The position numbers and the translations under genes are program-made. From positions 1 to 64,000 of the forward strand of contig NZ_SMKW01000037.1 in the NCBI RefSeq assembly GCF_004348985.1: a stretch of 64,000 bases of DNA, in the 5' to 3' direction. Position 1 is the stretch's first letter. Every line of letters starts with the position of its first letter. Below are positions 24,277 to 33,378 of this stretch, piece by piece. The notes under the pieces were generated by a model that had not been told where the DNA came from, did not search any database, and saw only the letters and a program-made list of their open reading frames with translations. Source of the stretch: Saccharopolyspora elongata (GTDB taxonomy: Bacteria > Actinomycetota > Actinomycetes > Mycobacteriales > Pseudonocardiaceae).

Positions 24277-24440
24277 CGGTCTCCGTTTCCTCCAGCCGGG
24301 TCGCCGAGCGACAACCCCACGAGCCGAACGGTGAACACCCGCAGGCACGAGCCGCACTGCCACGCGCCCGCGGGCTCGGCCTCGGGCGTGAGCTCCTCGT
24401 CCCCGCAGTACGGGCAGTAGAACGGTGTCGCCCGGCTCAC
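24273..24440 (-). CDS. 55-residue zinc-ribbon protein in the sulfur operon
   Basis: Two CxxC knuckles (FYCPYCGDEELT and WQCGSCLRVF) spaced 21 residues apart form a rubredoxin-like zinc or iron ribbon, followed by a short tail. GTG 24440 overlaps the sulfite reductase stop as GTGA, and its own TGA overlaps cysH as ATGA, so three genes are stitched by 4-bp overlaps. I know similar tiny genes in actinobacterial sulfite/APS reductase operons without a proven function. An electron-transfer or metal-delivery role for the adjacent reductases is plausible. Confidence 0.85.
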   Translation of the reverse strand: MSRATPFYCPYCGDEELTPEAEPAGAWQCGSCLRVFTVRLVGLSLGDPAGGNGDR

Positions 24441-26134
24441 TTGAGGTCGTCCTCCTCGGCCCGCGCCACCCACTGCGCGAAGCGCTCGCCGGTGGCGCGC
24501 TGCGCCAGGTAGTTGCGGACGAGGCGTTCCACGTAGTCGCCGAGCTCCGCGGAGGTGACCTTGTGGCCGCGGATCTTCCGGCCGAACCCGGCGTCCTGGC
24601 CGAGGCCGCCGCCGAGGTGCACCTGGAAGCCCTCGACCTGGTTGCCGTTGCCGTCCGGCACCATCTGGCCCTTCAGGCCGATGTCGGCGACCTGGGTGCG
24701 GGCGCAGGCGTTCGGGCAGCCGTTGAGGTTGATCGTCACCGGGTCGGTCACGTCGCCCTGGATGTCGGCCAGCCGCTGCTCCAGCTCGTCGACCAGCGCG
24801 ATCGCCCGCTCCTTGGTCTCGACGATGGCCAGCTTGCAGAACTCGATGCCGGTGCAGGCCAGCACGTTCCGCCGCCACGGCGACGGGTCGGCCTGCAGGC
24901 CCAGCGCGCCCAGGTCAGCGACCAGACCGTCCACTTCGGACTGCGGCACGTCGAGGACGAGCAGGTTCTGCTCGACGGTGGTGCGGATGCGCCGCGAACC
25001 GACCCGTTCGGCGGCCTTGGCGACCTCCACCAGCGTGGAGCCGCTGACCCGGCCCGCCGCGGACTTCACGCCGACGTAGAAGTTGCCGTCCACCTGCGGG
25101 TGCACGCCGACGTGGTCGCGGTGCCCGGTCGGCGTCTCCGGCGCGGGGCCGTCGACCAGCTTGCGGCCCAGGTACTCGTCCTCCAGCACCTGCCGGAACT
25201 TCTCCGCACCCCAGTCGGCGAGCAGGAACTTCAACCGGGCGCGGTGCCGCAGCCGCCGGTAGCCGTAGTCGCGGAAGATCTGCACCACGGCCTGCCACAC
25301 CTCGGCGACCTCGCCCAGCGGCACCCAGGCGCCCAGCCGCACCGCCAGCTTCGGGTTCGTGGACAGGCCGCCGCCGACCCACAGGTCGAAACCAGGCCCG
25401 TGCTCCGGGTGCACGACGCCGACCAGCGAGATGTCGTTGATCTCCGGCACGGTGTCCCAGCGCGGCGAGCCGCTGATCGCGCTCTTGAACTTCCGCGGCA
25501 GGTTCGACAGCGACTTGTCGCCGATGAACCGCTCGGCGATCTCGTCGATCGCCGGGGTGGCGTCGACGATCTCGTCCGCGGCGATGCCCGCCACCGGCGA
25601 CCCCAGCACGACGCGGGGGCAGTCGCCGCAGGCCTCGGTGGTGGACAGCCCGACGCCCTCCAGCTTCTGCCAGATCGTCGGCATGTCCTCCACCCGCACC
25701 CAGTGCAGCTGGATGTTCTGCCGGTCGGTGATGTCGGCGGTGTCGCGCGCGTAGGTCTGCGAGATCTCACCGATGGTGCGCAGCTGCTCGGTGGTCAGCG
25801 CGCCGCCGTCGATGCGGACCCGCAGCATGAAGTAGCGGTCGTCGAGCTCCTCGGGCTCGATCGTGCCGGTGCGCGCGCCGGGAATGCCCGGTGCGCGCTG
25901 GGTGTACAGCCCCCACCAGCGGAAACGGCCCCGCAGATCGGCCGGGTCGATCGAGTCGAAGCCGCCGTGGGCGTAGATCGTCTCGATGCGCTGCCGGACG
26001 TTCAGGGGGTTGTCGTCCTTCTTGGAGCGCTCGTTGGCGTTGAGCGGCTCGCGGTAACCGAGCGCCCACTGGCCCTCGCCGCGCGTCTTGCGCTTGCGGG
26101 CGGGGCGAGCAGGGGCTTCCGTCGGGGGGACCAT
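24437..26134 (-). CDS. sirA: Sulfite reductase (ferredoxin), siroheme/4Fe-4S
   Basis: 565 residues. Reduces sulfite to sulfide with six electrons. Two ferredoxin-like sulfite/nitrite reductase half-domains are followed by siroheme-4Fe-4S sites. The four cluster cysteines are most likely in CTGIEFCKLA and LNGCPNACAR; TEACGDCPRVVLGS is also conserved in this family. A basic N-terminus (KRKTRGEGQWALGYREPLN) is typical of the actinobacterial enzyme, as is a tight operon with cysH. Nitrite reductase is the main alternative, but the operon is for sulfur. ATG has GGAGG 7 bases upstream. Confidence 0.94.
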   Translation of the reverse strand: MVPPTEAPARPARKRKTRGEGQWALGYREPLNANERSKKDDNPLNVRQRIETIYAHGGFDSIDPADLRGRFRWWGLYTQRAPGIPGARTGTIEPEELDDRYFMLRVRIDGGALTTEQLRTIGEISQTYARDTADITDRQNIQLHWVRVEDMPTIWQKLEGVGLSTTEACGDCPRVVLGSPVAGIAADEIVDATPAIDEIAERFIGDKSLSNLPRKFKSAISGSPRWDTVPEINDISLVGVVHPEHGPGFDLWVGGGLSTNPKLAVRLGAWVPLGEVAEVWQAVVQIFRDYGYRRLRHRARLKFLLADWGAEKFRQVLEDEYLGRKLVDGPAPETPTGHRDHVGVHPQVDGNFYVGVKSAAGRVSGSTLVEVAKAAERVGSRRIRTTVEQNLLVLDVPQSEVDGLVADLGALGLQADPSPWRRNVLACTGIEFCKLAIVETKERAIALVDELEQRLADIQGDVTDPVTINLNGCPNACARTQVADIGLKGQMVPDGNGNQVEGFQVHLGGGLGQDAGFGRKIRGHKVTSAELGDYVERLVRNYLAQRATGERFAQWVARAEEDDLK

Positions 26135-26252
26135 GTCCGACCTCCGGGATTCGGGCGCGGCAGCGCCGCGTGGAATTCCCGTCGTCGGTGACGGTTCTCA
26201 CTGCTCGGCGCTCCCGGCGCCGACTGGACAAAGCAGAACGCGGCAGCGGGAA
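26135..26252 (-). promoter_or_regulatory. Candidate attenuator between leader peptide and sulfite reductase
   Basis: 118 bp that hold a perfect hairpin CGGCGC-cggga-GCGCCG (26206-26222). Nearer the gene, CGGGAATT can pair imperfectly with AATCCCG next to the GGAGG ribosome site. In cysteine-responsive attenuation, stalling at the leader's Cys codon would change access to that site. Structure choice is inference. Confidence 0.35.
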
Positions 26253-26345
26253 TCAACCCATGGCGCGGCACAGCGCGCTGGACACGCGCCGCAGGTCCAC
26301 GTAGCGGCGTGTGACCAGCAAGAGCCTCGGCAAGGTCGCACCCAT
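26253..26345 (-). CDS. Leader peptide of the sulfur operon (cysteine-attenuation type)
   Basis: A 30-codon frame reading from ATG 26345, ending TGA at 26253, with core VTRRYVDLRRVSSALCR. This RRxVDLxRVxSxxCR pattern is the one annotated as a putative leader peptide before sulfur-metabolism genes in actinobacteria. The single Cys codon near the end, 118 bp before the sulfite reductase start, suits ribosome stalling when Cys-tRNA is scarce. No Shine-Dalgarno is seen, so the mRNA may start close to the ATG. Too short for standard gene calling; shadow frames overlap it. Confidence 0.78.
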   Translation of the reverse strand: MGATLPRLLLVTRRYVDLRRVSSALCRAMG

Positions 26346-26411
26346 GGGTGGCAGCGTGCCACGCGCTCACCGGGCGGTCCATCCCCATCCGCATGGTGAG
26401 ACAGTGGTGGA

Positions 26412-27641
26412 GTGCCTGCTCAACTGCCTGTCGGCGAACCCGCCCCGGCCGACGGAACGCTCCCGCCCGAGGCCCTGACCGGACTGGGTTCGCGGCCGTT
26501 CGGGGTGTACGTGCACGTGCCGTTCTGCGCCACCCGCTGCGGCTACTGCGACTTCAACACCTACACCGCCGACGAACTGGGCTCAGCAGCGGGTTTCGGC
26601 AGCTGGCTGGACGGTCTGCGCGCGGAGCTGGAGCTGGGCGCGGGGGTGCTCGCGGCGGGCGGCCAGGCGGTGCCCGCGGCGGAGACGGTGTTCGTCGGCG
26701 GCGGCACTCCATCCTTGCTCGGCGCACAGCGGCTGGGCGAGGTGCTGACCGCGATCCGCGAGTCGTTCGGGCTCGCCGATGAGGCGGAAGTCACCACGGA
26801 ATCCAATCCGGAATCGACGTCGCCGGAGTTCTTCGCCGGAATTCGCGAGGCCGGCTTCAACCGGGTGTCGCTGGGCATGCAGTCCGCCGCCGAGCACGTG
26901 CTGCGGGTGCTGGAGCGGCGGCACACGCCGGGCCGCGCGGTCGCGGCGGTCGGCGAGGCGCGCGCGGCCGGCTTCGAGCACGTCAACCTGGACCTGATCT
27001 ACGGCACGCCGGGGGAGACCGACGACGACCTGCGGGCCTCGCTGGACGCGGTGCTGTCCACCGGGGTCGACCACGTCTCGGCGTACGCGCTGATCGTGGA
27101 GGACGGCACCGCGATGGCCCGCAAGGTCCGCCGCGGCGAGCTGCCGATGCCCGACGACGACGTGCTCGCCGACCGCTACGAACTGATCGACGGCGTCCTC
27201 GGCGACGCGGGCCTGGGCTGGTACGAGGTGTCGAACTGGGCCCGCGACGACGCGGCGCGCTGCCGCCACAACCTCGGCTACTGGCAGGGCGGCGACTGGT
27301 GGGGCGCCGGGCCGGGCGCGCACAGCCACGTCGGCGGCGTCCGCTGGTGGAACGTCAAGCACCCGGCCCGCTACGCGGCGGTGCTGGCGGAGGGCGCTTC
27401 GCCGGCGGCGGGGCGGGAGCGCCTCGACGTCGAAGACCAGCGCATCGAGCGGATCATGCTGGAACTCCGCCTGGCCACCGGCCTCCCGGTGGAAGCGCTG
27501 GACGAGCAGGGCCGGGTGGCGGCGAAGCAAGCAGCGGCGGACGGCCTCTTGGAGCGCGAAGAGCTGACGGCGGGCCGCTGCGTCCTGACGGACCGAGGCC
27601 GCCTCCTCGCCGACGGAGTCGTCCAACGCCTGATCACGTGA
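26412..27641 (+). CDS. hemW: Radical SAM heme chaperone HemW
   Basis: 409 residues. The radical SAM cluster motif is FCATRCGYCDFNTY (CxxxCxxC), followed by FVGGGTPSLL, and RVSLGMQSAAEHVL. CRHNLGYW carries the HNxxYW heme-binding motif of HemW, and a HemN C-terminal domain completes it. It is more probably a heme chaperone than a true oxygen-independent coproporphyrinogen oxidase, which has extra N-terminal residues and the second SAM site. GTG 26412 has only GGTGG nearby. Divergent from the sulfur operon with 277 bp between the starts, where the leader peptide lies. Confidence 0.93.
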   Translation: MPAQLPVGEPAPADGTLPPEALTGLGSRPFGVYVHVPFCATRCGYCDFNTYTADELGSAAGFGSWLDGLRAELELGAGVLAAGGQAVPAAETVFVGGGTPSLLGAQRLGEVLTAIRESFGLADEAEVTTESNPESTSPEFFAGIREAGFNRVSLGMQSAAEHVLRVLERRHTPGRAVAAVGEARAAGFEHVNLDLIYGTPGETDDDLRASLDAVLSTGVDHVSAYALIVEDGTAMARKVRRGELPMPDDDVLADRYELIDGVLGDAGLGWYEVSNWARDDAARCRHNLGYWQGGDWWGAGPGAHSHVGGVRWWNVKHPARYAAVLAEGASPAAGRERLDVEDQRIERIMLELRLATGLPVEALDEQGRVAAKQAAADGLLEREELTAGRCVLTDRGRLLADGVVQRLIT

Positions 27642-27688
27642 TCAACCGAGCCGGGAATGATCCCTCCCGACGCGCAGCGAGTTGGGCA

Positions 27689-27710
27689 CCCAATTTTGCC
27701 TAAAATTGGG
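27689..27710. terminator. Hairpin CCCAATTTT-GCCT-AAAATTGGG after hemW
   Basis: Perfect 9-bp arms with a GCCT loop, 48 bp downstream of the hemW stop. Same sequence as 27749-27772 and 11500-11523. Confidence 0.7.
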
Positions 27711-27748
27711 AATCCTCCGCAGCGGCAGCCGGTTTCGGCCTGGTGGTG

Positions 27749-27772
27749 TCCCAATTTTGCCTAAAATCGGGA
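27749..27772. terminator. Second copy of the CCCAATTTT-GCCT hairpin
   Basis: 10-bp arms (one G:U), 28 bp downstream of the convergent gene at 27800-28102. Flanking GGAATCCTCC (27710-27719) and GGAGGATTCC (27770-27779) are also inverted, so the two hairpins plus spacer can form one larger cruciform. Confidence 0.7.
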
Positions 27773-27799
27773 GGATTCCGGGGCTGCCGCCCGGGTGGG

Positions 27800-28102
27800 T
27801 CAGCGGAGGGCGTCGAGGTCGAGGACCCGGGCGTGCAGGACAGTGCGCTGGTGGAGGGCCGATCGCAGCGCCCGGTGCAGACCGTCCTCCAGGTAGAGCT
27901 CGCAGTGCCAGCGGACCACGTGCGGGAACAGGTCGCCGAAGAACGTCGAGTCCGGGCTCAGCAGCCGGTCCAGGTGCAGCACCTTCGTCGTGGTGACCAG
28001 CTCTTCCATCCGCACCGGGCGCGGCGGCACGTTCGCCCAGTCCCGCAGCGACAGCCCGTGGTCGGGGTACGGCTGCCCCTCCCGGACGTCCTTGAAGATC
28101 AC
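27800..28102 (-). CDS. Conserved hypothetical protein beside hrcA (Rv2375-type position)
   Basis: 100 residues. No known domain recognised. It reads IFKDVREGQPYPDHGLSLRD, then VVRWHCELYLEDGLHRALRSALHQR, ending DLDALR; it looks soluble and mixed alpha/beta. A conserved hypothetical gene of this size and orientation stands opposite hrcA in mycobacteria, so position supports orthology. GTG 28102 is used because AGGAGG lies 6 bases upstream, whereas the longer start at 28138 has no ribosome site. Confidence 0.8.
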   Translation of the reverse strand: MIFKDVREGQPYPDHGLSLRDWANVPPRPVRMEELVTTTKVLHLDRLLSPDSTFFGDLFPHVVRWHCELYLEDGLHRALRSALHQRTVLHARVLDLDALR

Positions 28103-28382
28103 GGCACCTCCTGGCGAACGGCCGAACCCGGCGCCCACCGAGGTTGGTCCACCTGCGGGTACCCCCGCCGCGGCGGGAGTGCTTCGCCCGGTCCGGCGGA
28201 TCGAACCGGCGCCCGTCGTCGTGGCCGCAGGCTACCGGCGCGCGCCCGCGGGTCTCGGCTCCGGTGCACGAACACCGTAAACTCGATGGTGGTACCCGGG
28301 CGCCGCCCGGGCGCTGAGCATAAGCGCCGAGTGCGTGCGCTGCGGTCTTCGGGCCGCTGCCGAGGTGCGGAGGAGGTGGCGT

Positions 28383-29405
28383 GTGAACGCGGATGAACGC
28401 CGGTTCGACGTGCTGAGGGCGATCGTGGCCGACTACGTGTCGACCAAGGAACCGGTCGGTTCGAAGGCCCTCGTCGACCGCCACAACCTTGGTGTGTCCA
28501 GCGCCACGGTCCGCAACGACATGGCCGCGCTCGAGGAGGACGGCTTCATCGTCCAGCCGCACACCAGCGCCGGCCGGGTGCCCACCGACAAGGGCTACCG
28601 GCTGTTCGTGGACCGGCTGCACGAGGTCAAGCCGCTGACGGAGGCCGAGCGCCGGGCCATCCACAAGTTCCTCGAAGGCGCGCTGGACCTCGACGACGTG
28701 ATGCGCCGCAGCGTGCGGCTGCTGGCCCAGCTCACCCAGCAGGTTGCCGTGGTGCAGTACCCCACGCTGACCCGGTCGACCGTCCGGCACGTCGAGGTCG
28801 TCACCATCACCCCGGCCCGGCTGATGCTGGTGCTGATCACCAACACCGGGCGCGTCGACCAGCGGATGGTCGACCTCGGCGACGTGATCACCGACGACGA
28901 CGTGGCCCGGCTGCGCAACGTGCTCAACGCCTCGATGGCCGAGAAGCGGCTCGCCGACGCCTCCGCCGCGGTGGCCGAGCTGCCCGACCAGGCGCCGTCG
29001 GAGCTGCGCGACGCGTTGATCCGGGTGTGCAGCGTGCTCATCGAATCGCTGGTCGAGCACCCCGAGGAGCGGATGCTGCTCGGCGGCACGCCCAACCTGA
29101 CCCGCAACGTCGCCGATTTCCCCAACTCGCTGCGCCAGGTCCTGGAGGCGCTCGAAGAGCAGGTCGTGGTGCTCAAGCTGCTCGCCGCGGCCCGCGACTC
29201 GGGCACTGTGCGGGTCAGCATCGGGATGGAGAACGAGGCCAAGGAGATGCAGACGACCTCGGTGATTTCGACCGGATACGGTTCGGATGGCATGGTGCTG
29301 GGAGGCCTGGGGGTGGTCGGTCCGACGCGGATGGACTACCCGGGGACCATGGCGGCCGTGCGGGCCGTCGCCGCTTACGTGGGTGAGATCCTGGTCGGTC
29401 GGTGA
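28383..29405 (+). CDS. hrcA: Heat-inducible transcription repressor HrcA
   Basis: 340 residues. An N-terminal winged helix ([26 protein letters not shown], then [36 protein letters not shown]) is followed by the GAF-like HrcA domain. It represses chaperone genes by binding CIRCE and is kept folded by GroEL. I found no CIRCE (TTAGCACTC-N9-GAGTGCTAA) in front of it. GTG 28383 has GGAGGAGG about 6 bases upstream, while an upstream ATG would add 16 basic residues. Followed by dnaJ, 60 bp away. Confidence 0.96.
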   Translation: MNADERRFDVLRAIVADYVSTKEPVGSKALVDRHNLGVSSATVRNDMAALEEDGFIVQPHTSAGRVPTDKGYRLFVDRLHEVKPLTEAERRAIHKFLEGALDLDDVMRRSVRLLAQLTQQVAVVQYPTLTRSTVRHVEVVTITPARLMLVLITNTGRVDQRMVDLGDVITDDDVARLRNVLNASMAEKRLADASAAVAELPDQAPSELRDALIRVCSVLIESLVEHPEERMLLGGTPNLTRNVADFPNSLRQVLEALEEQVVVLKLLAAARDSGTVRVSIGMENEAKEMQTTSVISTGYGSDGMVLGGLGVVGPTRMDYPGTMAAVRAVAAYVGEILVGR

Positions 29406-29465
29406 CTGTTCACCGACGCCTGACCGGCGAGAACTCGTTGATCGAGCAGAGGAAGTACTGAGAAG

Positions 29466-30638
29466 GTGGCCAGGGACTACTACGCGACCCTCGGGGTGGC
29501 CAGGGACGCGACACCCGAGCAGATCAAGCGGGCGTACCGCAAGCTCGCGCGGGAACTGCACCCGGACGTCAACCCCGATGAGGCCGCGCAGGAGCGGTTC
29601 CGGGAGGTGACGACCGCCTACGAGGTGCTTTCCGACCCCAAGAAGCGGCAGGTGGTCGACCTCGGCGGGGATCCGCTGGGCAACGGCGGCGGTGCCGGCG
29701 GCGGCATGGGAGACCCCTTCGCCGGGTTCGGCGGGCTGGGCGACATCATGGACGCCTTCTTCGGCGGCGGTGCCGGTGGCGGCGGCCGCGGACCGCGCAG
29801 CAGGGTCCAGCCCGGCTCGGACGCGCTGCTGCGGCTGGAGCTGACGCTGGAGGAGTGCGCCAGCGGCGTGAACCGCGACATCACCGTGGACACGGCGGTG
29901 CTCTGCGACTCCTGCGACGGCGGCGGCTCGCGCGCCGGCAGCGCCCCGTCGACCTGCGACACCTGCGGTGGCCGCGGCGAGGTGCAGTCCGTGCAGCGGT
30001 CGTTCCTGGGACAGGTCATGACGTCCCGGCCGTGCCCGGTGTGCCGCGGGTTCGGAGAGGTCATCACCGACCCGTGCCAGCAGTGCGGCGGCGACGGCCG
30101 GGTCCGCGCGCGGCGCACCATCACCGTCAAGATCCCGGCCGGGGTCGGCGACGGGATGCGGGTGCGGCTGGCCGGCGAGGGCGAGGTCGGGCCCGGCGGC
30201 GGGCCGGCCGGTGACCTGTTCGTCGAGGTCGAGGAGCTGCCGCACGAGCGGTTCACCCGCGACGGCGCGGACCTGCACTGCACCGTCGAGCTGCCGATGA
30301 CGGCGGCCGCGCTGGGCACCGTGCTCACCCTGGAGACGCTCGACGGCGGCCAGGAGGAGCTCACGATCGAGCCGGGCACGCAGCCCGGCACCGAGCACGT
30401 GCTCGCCGGCCGGGGACTGCCCAAGCTGCGGTCCAACGGCAAGGTCAGCGGGCACGGCGACCTGCACGTGCACCTCGACGTCGTGGTGCCGACGCGGCTC
30501 GACGACGCGCAGTCCGACCTGCTGCGCCAGCTCGCCACGCTGCGCGGCGAGGAGCAGCCGGAGCCGACGGTGACCGCCAACGGCAACGGCAGCCGGCACG
30601 GGCTGTTCTCCCGCTTCCGCTCGTTCGGCCATCGCTGA
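29466..30638 (+). CDS. dnaJ: Chaperone DnaJ (DnaJ2)
   Basis: 390 residues. J domain residues 1-70 with the HPD motif ([10 protein letters not shown]), then a Gly-rich region (about 72-115), and a zinc domain with four CxxCxGxG-type repeats ([32 protein letters not shown]). Two C-terminal substrate domains end in a short basic tail. It stimulates DnaK ATPase and binds unfolded protein. Its place after hrcA, away from dnaK/grpE, makes it the second actinobacterial paralogue. GTG start agrees with [11 protein letters not shown] at the N-terminus. Confidence 0.96.
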   Translation: MARDYYATLGVARDATPEQIKRAYRKLARELHPDVNPDEAAQERFREVTTAYEVLSDPKKRQVVDLGGDPLGNGGGAGGGMGDPFAGFGGLGDIMDAFFGGGAGGGGRGPRSRVQPGSDALLRLELTLEECASGVNRDITVDTAVLCDSCDGGGSRAGSAPSTCDTCGGRGEVQSVQRSFLGQVMTSRPCPVCRGFGEVITDPCQQCGGDGRVRARRTITVKIPAGVGDGMRVRLAGEGEVGPGGGPAGDLFVEVEELPHERFTRDGADLHCTVELPMTAAALGTVLTLETLDGGQEELTIEPGTQPGTEHVLAGRGLPKLRSNGKVSGHGDLHVHLDVVVPTRLDDAQSDLLRQLATLRGEEQPEPTVTANGNGSRHGLFSRFRSFGHR

Positions 30639-30689
30639 CCGAGTGGTTTCGCACACGGTTCGCCGCGAAGACGAGAGCTGAGGCCGGAA

Positions 30690-31433
30690 GTGTCGGAATC
30701 CTCGCTGCCGGTGTTCTCGGTCGACCGGCTGCCCGCCGTCGGCGCGACCACGCTGGACGGCCCGGAGGGCAAGCACGCGGCCACCGTGCGCCGCCTGCGG
30801 GTTGGTGAGCAGCTGCTGCTCTCGGACGGGCAGGGCGGCATGGCGCGCTGCGAAGTGCTGGCCGCGGCGAAGGACTCGCTGCAGCTCGCGGTGTCCGAGA
30901 CCTGGCAGGTTCCGCAGCCGGGTCTGCGGGTCCGGCTGGCGCAGGCGCTGGTCAAGGGCGACCGCGGGGAACTCGCGGTGGAGCTGGCCACAGAGGCGGG
31001 CGTGGACGCGGTGGTGCCGTGGCGCGCCGCCCGGTGCGTGGCGAAGTGGGATGACGGCCCGCGCGGCGCGAAGGCGCTGGCGCGGTGGCGCAGCACGGCC
31101 GCGCAGGCGGCGAAGCAGGCGCGGCGGGCGTGGACGCCGCCGGTCGACGAGCCGGTGAGCACCAAGCAGCTCGCGGAGCTGGTGCGCGGGGCCGACGCGG
31201 CGCTGGTGCTGCACGAGTCGGCGACCGCGCCGCTGGCGTCCATCGAGCTGCCCGAGGCCGGCGAACTCGTCCTGATCGTCGGCCCGGAAGGCGGCGTGAC
31301 CGGCGACGAGCTCGCGGCGCTGGCCGACGCCGGCGCGCACGTCGTCCGCCTCGGCCCGACGGTCCTGCGCGCCTCCACGGCCGCGGCGGTCGCCCTCGGC
31401 GCCCTCGGCGCCCGCACCGACCGCTGGGCCTGA
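30690..31433 (+). CDS. rsmE: 16S rRNA (uracil1498-N3)-methyltransferase
   Basis: 247 residues. A PUA-like N-terminal domain is followed by a SPOUT methyltransferase domain with the trefoil-knot motifs LVLIVGPEGGVTGDEL and VRLGPTVLRASTAAAVALG. It methylates U1498 in the small subunit rRNA. It lies in the conserved hrcA-dnaJ-rsmE order. GTG start follows GGAAG closely; the spacing is short but no better start exists. Confidence 0.94.
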   Translation: MSESSLPVFSVDRLPAVGATTLDGPEGKHAATVRRLRVGEQLLLSDGQGGMARCEVLAAAKDSLQLAVSETWQVPQPGLRVRLAQALVKGDRGELAVELATEAGVDAVVPWRAARCVAKWDDGPRGAKALARWRSTAAQAAKQARRAWTPPVDEPVSTKQLAELVRGADAALVLHESATAPLASIELPEAGELVLIVGPEGGVTGDELAALADAGAHVVRLGPTVLRASTAAAVALGALGARTDRWA

Positions 31434-31444
31434 TTGCGCGGGGC

Positions 31445-31503
31445 GCAATTTCGCGAGAATTCCACACTCACTCGGGTGAAGATCAATTTTCCCGCGAAAT
31501 TGC
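31445..31503. terminator. Hairpin with GCAATTTCGCG arms after rsmE
   Basis: 11-bp perfect arms (31445-31455, 31493-31503), extended imperfectly inward (GAGAATT/AATTTTCC), start 12 bp after the rsmE stop. Probable terminator; it combines the GCAATTTC and TTTCGCGAG motifs of the other hairpins. Confidence 0.65.
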
Positions 31504-31797
31504 CATCCCGCGCGATCGGCAGTCACGTACCGCTAAGAAGATCAAAAACTTTTGGCTATCCGTAGCGCGAACGGCTGACGCAGCGATACGCTTCGTGTGC
31601 GAAAGATCGCGGTGTGGTTTGCCGCGACCGGTGCCGCACGGGGCATCGGACCCCAGCACTCGCCGGACACCTCCCCCCTCGGTCCGGCGAGAGCTGCGCC
31701 GCAAACGGGACAACCCCCAGACCCGGTTGCGGCGCAGCGTGCCGGGATGTGACCGGAACCGGCCCCGCGATGATCGAACCGCGCCGCGCCGCTCGGC

Positions 31798-31803
31798 TAA
31801 TCT
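31798..31803 (+). promoter_or_regulatory. -10 element of leaderless HIT gene
   Basis: TAATCT 7 bases before the ATG at 31811; no Shine-Dalgarno is present. Confidence 0.5.
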
Positions 31804-31810
31804 TCCGGGC

Positions 31811-32176
31811 ATGAGTGACTTGGACTCCCTTTTTCTGCGGATCATCGCGCGCGAAATCCCGGCGGACGTCGTTCGCGAGAACGACCACGTCATCGCGATC
31901 CGCGACATCAACCCGCAGGCCGCCACGCACGTGCTCGTCGTGCCGAAGAAGCGCTACCGCAACGCCGCCGAGCTCGCCGTCGCCGACCCGGAGCTGCTGG
32001 CCGAGCTGATCACCGTCGCCCGCGACATCGCCGAGCAGGAGGGCATCGCGGAGTCCGGGTACCGGCTGCTGTTCAACACCAACGCCGACGCGGGCCAGAC
32101 GATCTTCCACGTGCACCTGCACCTCCTCGGCGGCGAACCGCTCGGCGGGCTCACCGGCGGGCCGCTCAGGGGCTGA
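31811..32176 (+). CDS. HIT family (HINT-like) nucleotide hydrolase
   Basis: 121 residues, one HIT domain. The start LDSLFLRIIAREIPADVVREN and the catalytic triad motif TIFHVHLHLLGG (HxHxHxx) identify the histidine-triad superfamily, Hint branch. These cleave AMP-lysine or other nucleoside phosphoramidates; the true substrate is unknown. Leaderless start, as shown by TAATCT 7 bases upstream and lack of a ribosome site. It precedes phoH. Confidence 0.95.
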   Translation: MSDLDSLFLRIIAREIPADVVRENDHVIAIRDINPQAATHVLVVPKKRYRNAAELAVADPELLAELITVARDIAEQEGIAESGYRLLFNTNADAGQTIFHVHLHLLGGEPLGGLTGGPLRG

Positions 32177-32298
32177 TCCCCGCCGCGTCGAGGTGGCGGT
32201 GACGGCGGCAATCTGATTGCCGGGTGGACTACCATCGACGCCAGGGAGAACTGACCGAACGACCCGCGCGAACGCGCAGAAAGCAGGCCCGAAAACAC

Positions 32299-33378
32299 GT
32301 GGCCGGTATTGCAGCGGGTGGAGCCGCCGCCCAGTCCGGAGAGCACCCCCAGACCGACGCCCAAGAGGCGACAGCGCAGTCGAAGGTGACCGTTCCCGAC
32401 AACGTCGTTCTGACGCTGGTCGGATCCAGGGACGAGAACCTTCGGGTCGTGGAGGACCTGCTCACCGCCGATGTCCATGTCCGGGGCAACGAGGTGACGC
32501 TGTCCGGAGACCCCGCGGAGGTCGCGTTCGCCGAACGGGTGTTCGCCGAGCTGATCGCGCTGATCGCCAAGGGCAGCCAACTCACGCCGGACATCGTCCG
32601 CCGCAGCGTCGCGATGCTCTCGGCCGACCACGGCGAGTCGCCCGCCGACGTGCTCAGCCTGGACATCGTGTCCCGGCGCGGCCGGACGATCCGCCCCAAG
32701 ACGCTCAACCAGAAGCGCTACGTCGACGCCATCGACCACCACACCGTGGTGTTCGGCATCGGCCCCGCCGGTACCGGCAAGACGTACCTGGCGATGGCCA
32801 AGGCCGTGCAGGCGCTGCAGGCGAAGCAGGTCAACCGGATCATCCTCACCCGCCCCGCCGTCGAGGCCGGCGAGCGGCTCGGGTTCCTGCCGGGCACCCT
32901 CTACGAGAAGATCGACCCGTACCTGCGGCCGCTGTACGACGCGCTGCACGACATGGTCGACCCGGAGTCGGTGCCGCGGCTGACGCAGGCAGGCACGATC
33001 GAGATCGCGCCGCTGGCCTACATGCGCGGCCGCACCCTCAACGACGCGTTCATCATCTTGGACGAGGCGCAGAACACCACGCCCGAGCAGATGAAGATGT
33101 TCCTGACCCGGCTGGGCTTCGGCTCCAAGATCGTGGTCACCGGGGACGTCACGCAGATCGACCTGCCCGGCGGCCAGCGCAGCGGGCTGAAGATCGTGCA
33201 GAACATCCTGGGCGACGTCGACGACGTGCACTTCGCGCTGCTGGACAGCCACGACGTGGTGCGGCACCGACTGGTCACCGACATCGTCAACGCGTACGAC
33301 CGCTGGCACGCCCTGGAAGACGCCGACGACCACGCCCGGTCGGGCCGGCGCAACGGGCAACGACGAGGACGAGCATGA
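32299..33378 (+). CDS. phoH: PhoH-like ATPase
   Basis: 359 residues. PhoH domain with Walker [36 protein letters not shown] and Walker [12 protein letters not shown]. An N-terminal KH-like segment ([19 protein letters not shown]) is typical of the short PhoH found with YbeY. Thought to act in RNA metabolism with YbeY. The start is uncertain: an in-frame GTG at 32224 lies just before a good -10 (TACCAT, 32229-32234), so translation from there is unlikely. GTG 32299 with AGCAGG upstream is preferred. Stop overlaps ybeY as ATGA. Confidence 0.92.
   Translation: MAGIAAGGAAAQSGEHPQTDAQEATAQSKVTVPDNVVLTLVGSRDENLRVVEDLLTADVHVRGNEVTLSGDPAEVAFAERVFAELIALIAKGSQLTPDIVRRSVAMLSADHGESPADVLSLDIVSRRGRTIRPKTLNQKRYVDAIDHHTVVFGIGPAGTGKTYLAMAKAVQALQAKQVNRIILTRPAVEAGERLGFLPGTLYEKIDPYLRPLYDALHDMVDPESVPRLTQAGTIEIAPLAYMRGRTLNDAFIILDEAQNTTPEQMKMFLTRLGFGSKIVVTGDVTQIDLPGGQRSGLKIVQNILGDVDDVHFALLDSHDVVRHRLVTDIVNAYDRWHALEDADDHARSGRRNGQRRGRA

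Larger units (their letters stand above)
31434..31810. other. rsmE-HIT intergenic region
   Basis: 377 bp without a supported gene. The first 70 bp hold a hairpin, then comes a locally AT-rich stretch (about 31525-31560, AAGATCAAAAACTTTTGGCT, a small dyad AAAA-CTTTT), and a GC-rich remainder ending in the HIT promoter. Confidence 0.5.

Noticed and set aside
28103-28382. CIRCE element before hrcA
   Set aside because: Only a single GGAGTGC-like half was found; no inverted partner at the right spacing.
27642-31526. 1294-residue minus-strand frame opposite hrcA, dnaJ and rsmE
   Set aside because: Antisense shadow; low-information His/Gln/Arg-rich composition and the sense genes are certain.
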